The notes: a model not told the origin generated them from the sequence alone. Counted from the first letter of the stretch, positions 25,818-34,736 are shown. The stretch is 64,000 bases of DNA from Rhodococcus sp. 14-2470-1b (GCF_002259415.1 NZ_NPFY01000004.1:298878-362877), one strand, 5' to 3'. Numbers and translations: made by a program.

Positions 25818-27038
25818 TCAGGTTTCCGTTGTTTCGATCGGACTTCGCTGACGCCGGACGATCCCCGTGACGACGGCAACGATGGCACCGACAGCGAGCA
25901 CGACGGCCGATGCGAACGGGAGTGCGTTGTCCACGGCACCCACCGCCAGGACAGCAGGGATCGCCAGCCCCGGCCACGGCATCACAGTCTTCCAATCACC
26001 CGAGCTCCACCCGAGGATGGAACAGATCCCGACGATGAACAGGACGACTCCGCCGCACAGTATCCAGCGGCCCGCGTCGGTGAGTTCTCCGACGGGATGC
26101 AGGACGTACTGCTGAATCCCCACACCGAGCAGAGCGACCCCCAGAACGACGGGAAGGTGCCCGTAGACATACCCGTCGGCGCGGCCGCTTTCCACCGCCC
26201 GATCGTCGTCCTGGATTTCGAACTTGGCTTCCGCACCGGCGATGTCGAAGTACATCCACCACACGGCAGCCGCAATGGTGAACCCCAAAGCTGCCACCGA
26301 CAAAGACGACCAGGCCCACGAAGTGTCGCGCATGCCGAGCACGACGGCCGACACCGATTCACCCAGGACGAGAATGACGAAGAGTCCGAAGCGCTCCGGA
26401 AGGTGATCTAGATGTAGCGGCACATTTTGACCCCACCGAGTCGCCGCGAACGGAGCCGCCGCCTCGACGGCGATGCCTACCGCCCACAGGACGTAGGTAA
26501 GCGGCGACGGGATGAACAGCGAAATCGTCCAGATCACGATGCTGATGACCGTCGCCGCGAGATAGAGATCGATGGTGGCCCGTACGTCGGCGATATGGCG
26601 CCACGCACGGAAGTAGAGCCCGGCGAGAAGCACTCGGGTCGCGATGTATCCGATGCCGAACGCGACAGTGCCGCTACCACCGACGGCCGTCGTCGCACTC
26701 GCCGCCATCACCGCGACCGCGAACGTCGCAGCCAGTTTGAGCACTCGATAGAGAACGTCGTTCGTGTCGAATCGGTTGGCATACAACGTAGTTGTCACCC
26801 ACGACCACCACGTGACCGCGAACAGTCCGGTGAACACCGCTACCCCGTGCCATCCCAGGTCGTCCTTCAAGCCGATCGCGAGCTGATGGACAACCAGCAC
26901 ATAAGCGAGATCGAAGAACAGCTCCAGCCGCGTTGCGGCACGATCGTCCTTGGTTCGGAGTCGAGGCGGCTGGAACACCGGGGTGGATTGATCGGCCCCG
27001 GAATCACCGTCCGCATGTGTATCGGGGGAATCGTCCAT
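25818..27038 (-). CDS. Low temperature requirement protein A (LtrA) family membrane protein
   Basis: 406 aa with about ten hydrophobic helices. The family signature is RLELFFDLAYVLVVHQLA near residue 40, followed by AVFTGLFAVTWWSWVTTTLYANRFDTND and ERFGLFVILVLGESVSAVVLGM. Such proteins are widespread in actinomycetes, and their biochemical role is not known. It is transcribed toward the Old Yellow Enzyme gene, about 120 bases away. Confidence 0.88.
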   Translation of the reverse strand: MDDSPDTHADGDSGADQSTPVFQPPRLRTKDDRAATRLELFFDLAYVLVVHQLAIGLKDDLGWHGVAVFTGLFAVTWWSWVTTTLYANRFDTNDVLYRVLKLAATFAVAVMAASATTAVGGSGTVAFGIGYIATRVLLAGLYFRAWRHIADVRATIDLYLAATVISIVIWTISLFIPSPLTYVLWAVGIAVEAAAPFAATRWGQNVPLHLDHLPERFGLFVILVLGESVSAVVLGMRDTSWAWSSLSVAALGFTIAAAVWWMYFDIAGAEAKFEIQDDDRAVESGRADGYVYGHLPVVLGVALLGVGIQQYVLHPVGELTDAGRWILCGGVVLFIVGICSILGWSSGDWKTVMPWPGLAIPAVLAVGAVDNALPFASAVVLAVGAIVAVVTGIVRRQRSPIETTET

Positions 27039-27148
27039 GCCGACACATACCCCGCCCGAGCCAACTCAACCTCGGCTGGAGTTCACGCGAATCCCGGCTC
27101 AACTGCGTCGAACTGTGCCGTGAGTAGCTGTAGACAGCGTGCGAGTCG

Positions 27149-27475
27149 TCAAGCTTCCCGGCATTTCTCGTGCAGGGCAGCATCGGTGTCGGCGATGGCC
27201 AACATTCTGTTGATGTCCGCGCCGGCCAGTGCACCGGCCGCTGCCGAGGGACCGACCTGGGCAGTCAGGTCGGTGGCGTTCCCGGCCACCCACACACCCG
27301 GCACTTCGGTAGCGCCGGGTATGCCGGAGGCGAAACCGAGACCTATGTTCGGCGGTTCATGCATCGGCAGGCCCAGACCATCCAGTCCCTGGGTACGGGC
27401 TCGCAGTTGTGCGAGTACGGCCACCACACTCCGGGCCACGATCTGTCCGTCGGCCAGTCGCAGCCCTGGGAGCCA
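27149..27475 (-). pseudogene. C-terminal remnant of an FAD/NAD(P) thioredoxin-reductase-like oxidoreductase
   Basis: The minus-strand frame from a stop at 27476-27478 down to 27149 encodes LRLADGQIVARSVVAVLAQ, GLGLPM, then VPGVWVAGNATDLTAQVGPSAAAGALAGADINR, the FAD-binding end of thioredoxin-reductase-like enzymes (GVWVAGN, the acidic residue, and the Ala/Gly-rich helix). The N-terminal FAD and NAD(P) domains are absent. The homology stops at about 27470, exactly where the MFS remnant on the opposite strand begins, so a deletion or rearrangement removed the 5' part. Confidence 0.8.
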
Positions 27476-28458
27476 TCACCGCAGTGCTCGTCATCGTGAC
27501 GACCTCTCGTGACCCGAGCACACCGGGCATCGACGTAGGCGGCCTCGTCCTGTCCGTGCTCGCCGTCGGCACCCTCGTCTACACCGTCATCGAAGCCCCC
27601 GAACACGGCTGGGCCAGTATCGCCTCATTGGCAGGATTCGCCCTCGCAGCCGCGTTCTTCGTCGCTCTCGTGTTGTGGGAACGCAATCACAACGACCCGA
27701 TGATCGACGTCACCCTCTTCGCCAATATGCGATTCACCGCCGCAAGCGCGTCGGTCACCTTCGCCTACTTCGCACTGTTCGGCTTCATATTCCTCATATC
27801 GCAGTACTTCCAACTCGTACGCGGATACGGTCCACTCGAGACAGGCCTCAAGTTCATACCCGTCGCAGCATCGATCGCTGTCGGCTCCGTCCTCGGCACC
27901 ATCCTGGCAGTGCGCATCGGCAACAAGATCGTCGTCTCCGTCGGCCTGATCCTGTTCACCTCGGCTTTCGCATGGATCTCCACGCTCAGCACCGCCACCA
28001 GCTACCTCGAAATCGCCGGTCAGATGATTCCCCTCGGACTCGGACTAGGCCTGACATCGGCACCGGCGACCGAAGCCATCATGGGCGCCGTCCCGAAAGA
28101 GAAAGCAGGCATCGGCTCCGGCATGAACGACGCCACCCGAGAAGTGGGCGGCACCCTCGGCGTCGCGGTCATCGGCAGCGTCTACGCCTCGCTGTACACC
28201 TCCGGCCTGACCTCCTCCGACACAACATCAAACCTGCCCGACGACGCCACATCCGCCGTACAAGACTCCATAGGCGGCGCCGTCATCGCCTCCGAACAGA
28301 TACGCGCAGCGGGCGATTCGTCCACAGCGGACGCAATCACCACCGCCGCCAACACCGCATTTCTCGACGGCCTCACCGCAGGCTCCTACGTCGCAGCAAC
28401 AGTCACAGCAGTCGGCGCCGTCATCGCAGCAGTATTCCTGCCATCGCGCCCCCAATAG
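27466..28458 (+). pseudogene. C-terminal remnant of a 14-helix MFS drug exporter (DHA2)
   Basis: From about 27466 the frame encodes LGAITAVLVIVTTSRDPSTPGIDVGG, the point after transmembrane helix 6 in DHA2 exporters, and runs through eight more helices (FALFGFIFLISQYFQLVRGYGPLETGL, PVAASIAVGSVLGTILAVRIG, PLGLGLGLTSAPATEAIMGAVP) to a normal C-terminus. The first half with motif A is missing, and the codons before the join (from 27409) are not transporter-like. It is therefore a 5'-truncated gene, head to head with the FAD remnant. Confidence 0.82.
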
Positions 28459-29100
28459 CCTTGGCGCATCCACGTGCACTTCAGAAACAGTGGCGGAGAA
28501 TCACTGCTGCGGCAGTCGAGCGTCCACCAACCCTCGGGGCGAGAGTGCCCGAATGGAGGCTTCGAACCCACGCCGTGATCACAATGCACGTTCCTGAACA
28601 CCCGAGAACGACGTAGAAAGCGGCACGCGAAAACTACTGTCCCGGTCGAGAAATCTGGATCTATACGGACTCCGGTGCCCCCAGTCGGACTCGAACCGAC
28701 ACTGTGCGGATTTTAAGTCCCTGGAAGTGGATTCACCTGAACGCCTCTGGACTCGATATGTGTTTATTTGCAGCGTTTTTCGTACATCACCGTCCGCACC
28801 GGACCATTCACGAACGTACCGACTTGTGACACTCTCGTGACACCGAACTACCGCCGATCCTCCGACACCGGACAGTCCTGATCGGTGTCGGACAGCCATG
28901 GGATCGGGTGGACGGAGAGCGTCCTGGGGCAATGCTGCACTGTGCCGACTCGTGACAACGAGACTCCTTCGAGTGAAGCCACATTGCCCTGGGATGTCCG
29001 TTGCGAGAAGGGTAAACGTGGACGGGCGTGGTTCCAGAACTTCCGCGCGTCGAGAACGCTGAACGACATGAAGGGACCCATAAGACTGACTTCACGATCA
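28459..29100. other. Non-coding stretch containing a tRNA remnant
   Basis: 642 bases without a credible protein gene. The recognisable item is the tRNA-Leu 3' piece at 28676-28720. The remainder (28721-29100) has only short frames without protein-like composition. Confidence 0.6.
28676..28720 (-). pseudogene. 3' half of a tRNA-Leu(UAA)-like gene, probable att site
   Basis: Read on the minus strand: anticodon loop CTTAAAA within GGA...TCC, then a T-arm GTCGG-TTCGAGT-CCGAC and acceptor 3' strand TGGGGGCA followed by CCG. The 5' half (acceptor, D-arm, upper anticodon stem) is missing; the sequence before GGACTT does not pair. The variable region is only about five bases, too short for a working tRNA-Leu, so the piece has decayed or been trimmed. 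Such 3' pieces are left when elements integrate into tRNA genes. With this orientation the element would lie to the right. Confidence 0.65.
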
Positions 29101-29661
29101 TCAACCGAGTAGTTCCTCCAGCACATCCTCTGGCACCGGGCCCACGGGCACAAAGCCATCCGCGATCAACCGACGGCATCCATCGACCTCAATTGACACA
29201 GGCACCGGGCCCGAGTTGGGTCCGAGGTTCTGCAGCATCGAAGTGAGCACCGTTCCCGCCGACTCCGCGCACGGACCGGACGACCCACCGGGAAACAGAG
29301 TCTCGCGATCGGACGACGCGTTGACCTGCTCGACCAGGCCAACCAGGTCTCCTCGAAAGTGGTTCTCGTGGAACGTGACCCACCGGTCTGCACTGACTTC
29401 TCCGTCGGCGAAGGGATCGCACACGACCGCTTCGACAGGCACGAAATCAGCGGGGACGATGCCCGGGATCGGCCGCTGGGCAGCACGAGTCGGCGGTGGC
29501 GACACGACGTAGCTCGCTACCTCACTCGGCACGGCGCACTCGAACGCCGCAGCGGATCCGATCTCTGCGACACGGCGCTCGGCGGGTTGCGTCGACACCC
29601 AATACCCCACCGCGAGTGCGGTCGCCACACCGAGACTCAGAAGCAACCGCGGGTTCCTCAC
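29101..29661 (-). CDS. Unknown protein with an N-terminal membrane anchor
   Basis: 186 aa if started at GTG 29661; the frame is open 46 codons further, but that part lacks protein character. A basic start (RNPR) precedes one hydrophobic helix (LLLSLGVATALAVGYWV), consistent with a signal anchor. The exported part contains several cysteines (AAFECAVP, AVVCDPFADG, GPCAESAG, DGCRRLIADG) that could form disulfides, and an acidic end. No known family recognised. No ribosome site is clear. Confidence 0.6.
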   Translation of the reverse strand: MRNPRLLLSLGVATALAVGYWVSTQPAERRVAEIGSAAAFECAVPSEVASYVVSPPPTRAAQRPIPGIVPADFVPVEAVVCDPFADGEVSADRWVTFHENHFRGDLVGLVEQVNASSDRETLFPGGSSGPCAESAGTVLTSMLQNLGPNSGPVPVSIEVDGCRRLIADGFVPVGPVPEDVLEELLG

Positions 29662-30286
29662 ACGATCAGCGTAACCGTGGACCTCGATCGCACATGACAG
29701 ACCGCTCGCAGTATCAGTCGGGCAGAATGCGGTCGACGACGGTGAGACCACCCAGCGAAGAGTCGCGAACACAGTGGCCGCCTCGACGCCACCGAGCACC
29801 CAGTGGCGTGCCGATCACAATGACTCACCGATCCGCGCTTGTTCTGCGGCAGAACAGTCTGAGTGCGGTATGAGTGTGTCGGTCATCCAGGCGGTCGACA
29901 CCCGGTAGATACTCGGCAGACCGGTATCGGCTGCCGTGTTGCTCAATTCCAGTGCACGCAGCACACGCACCACTGGGTCGGCGCCCGCCTACTCGACCAA
30001 CGCTGTCGCGCACGCCGACACAGTGTCGATAGCGGTCATGCGCGGGTAGCGGCGAGCTGTGCACAGAACGCTGCCCTTCGATGTACACCCCGGCCGCCAG
30101 CCCGCCTCTGGACCGGTATACCCGTTGAAGGCGATCCCGGCCAATTTCGGAGGTCGCATGAACCGCACTTATCGACAACGCACACACGGCACTCAAGCAC
30201 CACCAGGGCCGCCCTGGGCGCAGCCTCGTCCATCCGGGCGTTCCGCGGGAGTGTGCCGGCCTGAGGGCGCGGCGTATCGAGTGTGC
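29662..30286. other. Non-coding stretch of about 625 bases
   Basis: Open frames on both strands are rich in Arg/His/Ser and overlap each other, as expected of antisense noise; none has a ribosome site plus protein-like composition. No repeat or RNA motif was recognised. Confidence 0.5.
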
Positions 30287-30580
30287 TCACTTCTCGGCGT
30301 GTCGCGCGGCGATACCGTTCACGGTGTTTCGGTGCCGGCGGGTCCGCGAGACGAGCACGAGCACTGCGAAGGCCGCGGTAGTCAGCGCGGCGTCTCGGGT
30401 ATCGGCGGCGGCAGAGATAACCGCGAACATCGACACGGCGCCGAGGACCGCCCGCAGCGTGGCGCTGTCGAGCAGCACCACTGTCGGCGACGCCGCAGAG
30501 CCCCTCGGTATCGACGCGGATGCCGCCGATACCGCAGGTGTAGCTGCCGCTAGCGGCTGCGGTGATCGGTGCTCGATCAA
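30287..30580 (-). CDS. Small membrane protein of unknown function
   Basis: 97 aa from a TTG start at 30580 that overlaps the stop of the upstream small gene (TTGA). Two hydrophobic stretches are seen (LRAVLGAVSMFAVISAA and AALTTAAFAVLVLV), followed by a positive SRTRRHR end, so a two-helix membrane protein with a cytoplasmic C-terminus is likely. Existence as a gene is supported by the 4-base coupling, but the family is not recognised. Confidence 0.5.
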   Translation of the reverse strand: MIEHRSPQPLAAATPAVSAASASIPRGSAASPTVVLLDSATLRAVLGAVSMFAVISAAADTRDAALTTAAFAVLVLVSRTRRHRNTVNGIAARHAEK

Positions 30581-30828
30581 GCGTCCGGGCGCTCGCGGTG
30601 AGCATCGACGATGTCGGCGTCATCGGCGAACATCAAAGTGCCGTCGGAGAGGGCGATCGCCCAGCGGCGTGGCGTAGCCCACTTGCGTCCCGCCGCCTCC
30701 TCGGTCAGCACGAAGTCAGCGAAGTCTTCGACGAGTGTGCCGGCCACGATGTGTCCGCCCGCTCGCCGCACCTGGACCGTGTCACCAACACCGGCGTCTA
30801 CATGTGTGAGATGTCCCGATGTGCTCAT
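30577..30828 (-). CDS. Small soluble protein of unknown function (83 aa)
   Basis: 83 aa from ATG 30828. The sequence looks like a small beta-barrel: GDTVQVRRAGGHIVAGTLVEDFADFVL, then RRWAIALSDGTLMFADDADIVDAH, with alternating hydrophobic residues. No family recognised. It is coupled to the small membrane protein downstream (TTGA overlap), forming a two-gene unit divergent from the diguanylate cyclase gene. Confidence 0.65.
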   Translation of the reverse strand: MSTSGHLTHVDAGVGDTVQVRRAGGHIVAGTLVEDFADFVLTEEAAGRKWATPRRWAIALSDGTLMFADDADIVDAHRERPDA

Positions 30829-31153
30829 GACGGTATTGAAACAGACCCAGAGCGGGTCGACGCGCGCACCCAGGGAGTACAGGGGCGCACTCGCAGTGCG
30901 CCGCAACGGTTGCTGTCTCTGGTCGAGCACTTTCCGATCACTGCGTCGATGTCGGCGACGGCGCGTGAGTGCGCGTGAGTGCGTTCGTCTGCGGCGAGGT
31001 CGAGAGTAGTGGGAGCTCTGCAAGCTGTGCGCCACACGGGCTGAGAAAGTGTCTGGTTGAATGTTGACGTCACTGCGGGTGTACAGGGGTTGGTCCGGTA
31101 GTCCTACCGGACCACGGTGGCGCCACCTTCTGTCGCAGCAAGGCGCACCCGAG
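30829..31153. other. Divergent intergenic region with a hairpin in the diguanylate cyclase leader
   Basis: 325 bases between divergent genes. A perfect 9-bp stem (GGTCCGGTA / TACCGGACC, loop GTCC) lies at 31092-31113, 40 bases before the cyclase start. Before it, GGTTG-N17-GGGTGT near 31050 loosely resembles a SigF-type promoter with two mismatches. The hairpin could be a 5'-leader structure. Confidence 0.45.
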
Positions 31154-32236
31154 ATGCACATGCTTCATCGATGGTGGACACAACCGTCCGATTTCGCGTG
31201 GACCACCGCCTATCACCGCATCAACCCGATACTGCGGCGCGCGCACGTCGCTGTCGGCATCTGGTGCCTGCTCTACGCCGTACTCTGCATTCTCGCCGCG
31301 CACACCCCGGCCGGGATCGGTGAGCCGTCCGAACACGCCGCCGGGAATCTGCTCGCTGCCGTCGCAGGAATCGTCGGGTTTGCCTGGATACGGGGACCAT
31401 GGCCCAGCGAGACTGTCTCGAAAATGTTCGTGGTGTATCTCGAGGCCAGCTCTGCTGCCGCGTTGTTGATGCTCAGCGATCCGATGGTGGCGCTGCCCTG
31501 TGCGGCCGCGTTGGGTGTCAACGGCAGCTATATCGCGGCGTTTCACAGCCCGAAGTTGTTCTTCGGTCACCAATGCTGGGCGATCGTGATCTCGGGTGTG
31601 TTGTTCACCAGAGCGGTGACGGCGCCGGATGCCGATGTCGTGCTGGCCGGCGCCTACCTGGTTCTGTTGACGTTGGTGTTGTTCTCCGCGCCGATCCTGA
31701 CCCAGTCACTACTGGTGTTGCTGCGCCGCGACGCGGCCACTGCGTTCTTCGATCCGCTCACCGGACTGCGTAACCGGCGCGGGCTGGCCGCAGCATTGAG
31801 CGAAACACTTCCCGCAGGGAGTTCAGCGGCGGTCGTGGTCATCGACATCGACGACTTCATGGAGGTCAACGATCGGTTCGGGCACGCCCGCGGCGATGCG
31901 GTACTGCGCCGAACCGCCGCCGCGATCACCGCCGCGTTTGCCGCCCCGGCCGTCACCACCCGCACCGGAGGAGAAGAGTTCGCGGTTCTCACCTTCGTCG
32001 AGCCCGCGGCAGCATTCGCGTCCGCGGACACCCTGCGGATCGCACTCGCAGACGGCCACGGCTTCGATCCAGCCGTGACGGTCAGTATCGGCATCGCACA
32101 CGCCGCAGCGAACACGCTCCCCGCGGACTACGAGAGGGTCTACAACCGGGCAGACACGGCGATGTACGCAGCCAAACGCGGCGGCGGCAACACCATCGTC
32201 ACCGACATCAACTCCGAGGATGATTCCCTCCGCTGA
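31154..32236 (+). CDS. Membrane-bound diguanylate cyclase (GGDEF)
   Basis: 360 aa from ATG 31154. Residues about 30-195 form five or six membrane helices (VGIWCLLYAVLCILA, VVYLEASSAAALLML, GAYLVLLTLVLFSAPIL), a MASE-like sensor region. The GGDEF domain follows: DPLTGLRNRRGL, VVIDIDDFMEVNDRFGHARGDAVL, then the active site GGEEF at 272-276 and VSIGIAHA, YNRADTAMYAAKRGGGN. GGEEF is an active variant; the RxxD inhibitory site just before it is absent, so product inhibition is unlikely. It would make cyclic di-GMP. Confidence 0.88.
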   Translation: MHMLHRWWTQPSDFAWTTAYHRINPILRRAHVAVGIWCLLYAVLCILAAHTPAGIGEPSEHAAGNLLAAVAGIVGFAWIRGPWPSETVSKMFVVYLEASSAAALLMLSDPMVALPCAAALGVNGSYIAAFHSPKLFFGHQCWAIVISGVLFTRAVTAPDADVVLAGAYLVLLTLVLFSAPILTQSLLVLLRRDAATAFFDPLTGLRNRRGLAAALSETLPAGSSAAVVVIDIDDFMEVNDRFGHARGDAVLRRTAAAITAAFAAPAVTTRTGGEEFAVLTFVEPAAAFASADTLRIALADGHGFDPAVTVSIGIAHAAANTLPADYERVYNRADTAMYAAKRGGGNTIVTDINSEDDSLR

Positions 32237-32347
32237 CCGTGCCGCCACCGGGGAATTGCCCGTGCTGCCCACCCGGCCCGTGCTTCGCCTGCACCAGAAG
32301 CATCGAAGCTCGACGAACCCTCTGCCGCCAGTCGACGTACGAAGGCG

Positions 32348-32728
32348 TCAGTGCGCTGCGTCGTACGCGTCGACGATCGAGGTGGGGATTCGGCCTCGAT
32401 CGGCGATCTCGTATCCCTCGTCGGCGGCCCATTGCCGGATCGCGCGGGTATCGGCGGGATCACGTGTAGGTGCGGTCGCAGCCGTGGGCTTCGGGGTGGG
32501 TGTCGATGCGTTGCCTGCGGGCTTGGGCCGGTGTCGGCGTCCACCGGTGCGGGCGGCGTGGTCGATGTAGTAGTCGAGTTTGCGGTGAAACTCGGCGGCG
32601 TTCTTCGCCCTCAGGTCGATGACGTAGTCCACGCCGGCGACGGAGAATTCGATGGTTTCGCCGCCGCCGCCGTCGATGACGGAACCGTCGAGATCGTCGA
32701 CCAACTCGACGGACACTTTCTTGGCCAC
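32348..32728 (-). CDS. lsr2: Lsr2-type nucleoid-associated protein
   Basis: 126 aa from GTG 32728 with GGAAGG upstream. The N-terminal dimer domain is VAKKVSVELVDDLDGS...ETIEFSVAGVDYVIDLRAKNAAEFHRKLDYYIDHAAR; a Pro/Ala/Thr linker leads to the DNA-binding end IRQWAADEGYEIADRGRIPTSIVDAYDAA, whose RGR is the AT-hook-like motif that enters the minor groove. Lsr2 silences AT-rich foreign DNA in actinomycetes. A copy on an accessory island is probably additional to the chromosomal one. Confidence 0.9.
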   Translation of the reverse strand: MAKKVSVELVDDLDGSVIDGGGGETIEFSVAGVDYVIDLRAKNAAEFHRKLDYYIDHAARTGGRRHRPKPAGNASTPTPKPTAATAPTRDPADTRAIRQWAADEGYEIADRGRIPTSIVDAYDAAH

Positions 32729-32937
32729 GATGGGTGGATACCTTCCGTTCGGCGTGCTGCTTATCGAACTCGAGCGTAACCCGCCGTACACGGGCCGAGA
32801 GACGAGAGAACGCCCGCACACATGTGTGTTGGCGTGGTCCCGCACCGATCGCACCGGTCGCGACCAGTGACGGTTCGAAGGCCGCGCGCCTTGTCGGCTA
32901 TGTTCGCCCTCGTCGCCGAACCGCACCGCACCGGCCG

Positions 32938-33237
32938 TCAGCTCGACATCCAGATGCGGCGTCGCGCTACCGCTTTGATGCGGGTCACCATGACCGGGCT
33001 CAATCCGAACCGGCTGAACGCACCGCCCGAATCCCGGTCGAGGATCTCGACGACGCCGCGGTAGAACTCCTGCACAGACGTATCGAACTGCGTGTGGATG
33101 CCCTGATCCGGGCCACCGCCGTGGTTGACCCACCGCAACGCGTACTCGACCATCGCGTGATCGCGTTCCGTGAACGCATCGTCGCAGGCTCGCCCGCCAT
33201 CCGCAGCCGGTACCGCGGGCTCCTCGATCATCATCAT
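32938..33237 (-). CDS. Small DUF3263-like protein
   Basis: 99 aa from ATG 33237 with GGAAGG eight bases upstream. Its core FTERDHAMVEYALRWVNHGGG...IHTQFDTSVQEFYRGVVEILDRD and the basic end VTRIKAVARRR match the layout of DUF3263 proteins, small actinobacterial helical proteins with a possible DNA-binding helix-turn-helix (L(D/E)FE..W....G..EQAI...F..S..RYY..L). The assignment is by pattern memory only. Confidence 0.65.
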   Translation of the reverse strand: MMMIEEPAVPAADGGRACDDAFTERDHAMVEYALRWVNHGGGPDQGIHTQFDTSVQEFYRGVVEILDRDSGGAFSRFGLSPVMVTRIKAVARRRIWMSS

Positions 33238-33430
33238 CTGCTGATCCTTCCTTCTGCACCTCAGCCAGCTGGCCCGAACGATCGGATGGCGGCGCGGTTC
33301 GTACCGCACCAGTCCGAGTGTGTGCGTTCGCCCACGGTGGTGGCCGCGTGTGGGGCGAGGGCAGGGAGTCGACACCTGCCCCCGCCCACCTGACCCGGCG
33401 GCACCCCACAGCCCAGCCGGGATGCTCGGC

Positions 33431-33616
33431 TCACGCGGCAGCGGAGTGCAGGGTCTGTGAGTACCCGTCGTCGTCCATGTCGACCTCTCGCTGCTGATCG
33501 ACGAGATCTGCTGCAGTACAACATTGTTCAGTGATGTCGATGCCCAGTACCGTCGCCCACCACTGCTCGCGATCCGGGTCATCGGGCCACACCACCGGAT
33601 CCAGCACGTCCATCAT
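33431..33616 (-). CDS. Small WW-motif protein, paralogue of the protein at 38.3 kb
   Basis: 61 aa with a very strong GGAGGTGA site before ATG 33616. The conserved block is VVWPDDPDREQWWATVLGID, which matches VVWTETPQRRAWWASVLGLD of the equally long protein at 38308-38493. The rest is acidic and variable. No known family recognised. Strong translation signal and a second copy in the window argue that it is real. Confidence 0.7.
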   Translation of the reverse strand: MMDVLDPVVWPDDPDREQWWATVLGIDITEQCCTAADLVDQQREVDMDDDGYSQTLHSAAA

Positions 33617-33727
33617 CGAAGGTCACCTCCATCATCCAACGCGCTTGTTCTCGTGTTCGTGTTCGAAGAGTTATCGTTGTCGGCAGCGATTCGGTGGTCA
33701 CTGCCGGCAACGAACGGGGCGAGACGG

Positions 33728-34174
33728 TCAGGTCGACTGTGTTTCGATCGAGCGTTGACCGCCGGTGCTGCCTGCGCTGATGTCGATCTTGCGCGGCTTG
33801 GCGCGTTCGGCGAGGGGAATGGTCACCGACAGCACTCCGTTGTCGTAGGACGCGGAGATGCGCTCGGTATCGACACCATCCCCGAGTGCGACCTGCCGAC
33901 GATACGTCCCGGCGAATCGTTCCGAGGAAATCCACTGCACCCCACCGGTATCGGGTGCAGTGCGGTGGGCGGTGAGAGTGAGGGTGCCGCGGTCGACATC
34001 GACGTCGACCGAACCTGGATCGACACCGGGAAGATCGGCGGACAGAACGTAGTGATCGTCGAGTTTGTACAGGTCCATCGGCATGAACCGGGGTGCACGA
34101 TCGGAACCGCTCGAGGTCCCCAGCATCGCCGAGGTAATCGAATCGAGGTCACGGAACGGATCGAAGCGAAGCAC
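33728..34174 (-). CDS. Small heat shock protein Hsp20 (alpha-crystallin domain)
   Basis: 148 aa from GTG 34174, preceded by AGGAGG at 8 bases. The start LRFDPFRDLDSI is the usual N-terminus of actinobacterial Hsp20; the alpha-crystallin domain runs from about residue 35 (MDLYKLDDHYVLSADLPGVDPGSVDVDVDRGTLTLTAHR) to GVDTERISASYDNGVLSVTIPLAE, with the A-x-x-x-n-GvL motif. The protein is an ATP-independent holdase. A CIRCE element lies 73 bases upstream. Confidence 0.92.
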   Translation of the reverse strand: MLRFDPFRDLDSITSAMLGTSSGSDRAPRFMPMDLYKLDDHYVLSADLPGVDPGSVDVDVDRGTLTLTAHRTAPDTGGVQWISSERFAGTYRRQVALGDGVDTERISASYDNGVLSVTIPLAERAKPRKIDISAGSTGGQRSIETQST

Positions 34175-34246
34175 AGCAACCACCTCCTGCATTCCCAGAT
34201 GCACCCGCCCCTGTAGCGGGCTGCTCTTGACTGTGCGAAACAAAAA

Positions 34247-34273
34247 TTAGCACTCGAAGGCCGCGAGTGCCAA
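34247..34273. promoter_or_regulatory. CIRCE element (HrcA operator)
   Basis: TTAGCACTC-N9-GAGTGCCAA; the consensus is TTAGCACTC-N9-GAGTGCTAA, so only one base differs. It lies upstream of the Hsp20 gene and also upstream of the divergent membrane-protein gene. HrcA is not encoded in the window. Confidence 0.85.
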
Positions 34274-34391
34274 GATGGTGGTACATCTTTTTTCGAAAAT
34301 TTTTCGGGGCAGACATCGTCCCACGAGGACGATCAATGATGCTGCGCGAGCACCACATCGGGCAGTGTGCGACGAGGCGAGGAGCAATACG

Positions 34392-34730
34392 ATGACAACG
34401 AACACGATGACAACCAACACACTGGGTGGCGATGGGGCCTCCGGTGGTCCGGGTGTGCGGCGGTGGTGGAATCGGCGAGCGTTCAGCCGGGCCGAGAACA
34501 CCGATTCGGCGTTGATGGTCGGCGCGCTGTCGATCGTGAGTTTCTGGGCCCCAGGTTTCGGGGTCGTGCTGGGGATACTTGCGGTCGTTGCCGCGCTGTG
34601 GGCTGACCGGAGCCCGATGCTGTCGGGTCCGCGCGCGCCGCGCGGCGATGTAGCGCTCGCCTATGGCGCCGGGATTCTCGGGGTTGTCCTGGGGATCGGG
34701 TTCCTGGCGATCGTTCTTCCGAATTGGTGA
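34392..34730 (+). CDS. Small membrane protein of unknown function
   Basis: 112 aa from ATG 34392 (GAGGAG upstream). A polar, Thr/Gly-rich N-terminus and a basic RRWWNRRAFSR stretch precede two or three hydrophobic helices (ALMVGALSIVSFWAPGFGVVLGILAVVAALW and LAYGAGILGVVLGIGFLAIVL), resembling DUF4190-like proteins. It lies divergent to Hsp20 behind the CIRCE element and may share heat control. A 57-aa gene follows after 6 bases. Confidence 0.7.
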   Translation: MTTNTMTTNTLGGDGASGGPGVRRWWNRRAFSRAENTDSALMVGALSIVSFWAPGFGVVLGILAVVAALWADRSPMLSGPRAPRGDVALAYGAGILGVVLGIGFLAIVLPNW

Positions 34731-34736
34731 CCTGCG

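Noticed and set aside
26427..27512. Long plus-strand frame opposite LtrA and the FAD remnant
   Set aside because: Low-complexity Arg/Asp-rich sequence, and it crosses two unrelated genes; LtrA motifs are on the minus strand.
27675..28616. Plus-strand frame overlapping the MFS remnant
   Set aside because: Almost pure Arg/His/Pro composition; it is a shifted frame of the transporter.
28676..28720. Complete tRNA gene
   Set aside because: Only the anticodon loop, T-arm and acceptor 3' strand exist; the 5' half has no pairing partner and the variable arm is too short for tRNA-Leu.
29825..30196. Possible minus-strand gene of 123 aa
   Set aside because: No ribosome site and no protein-like hydrophobic pattern; overlapping frames on the other strand look the same.
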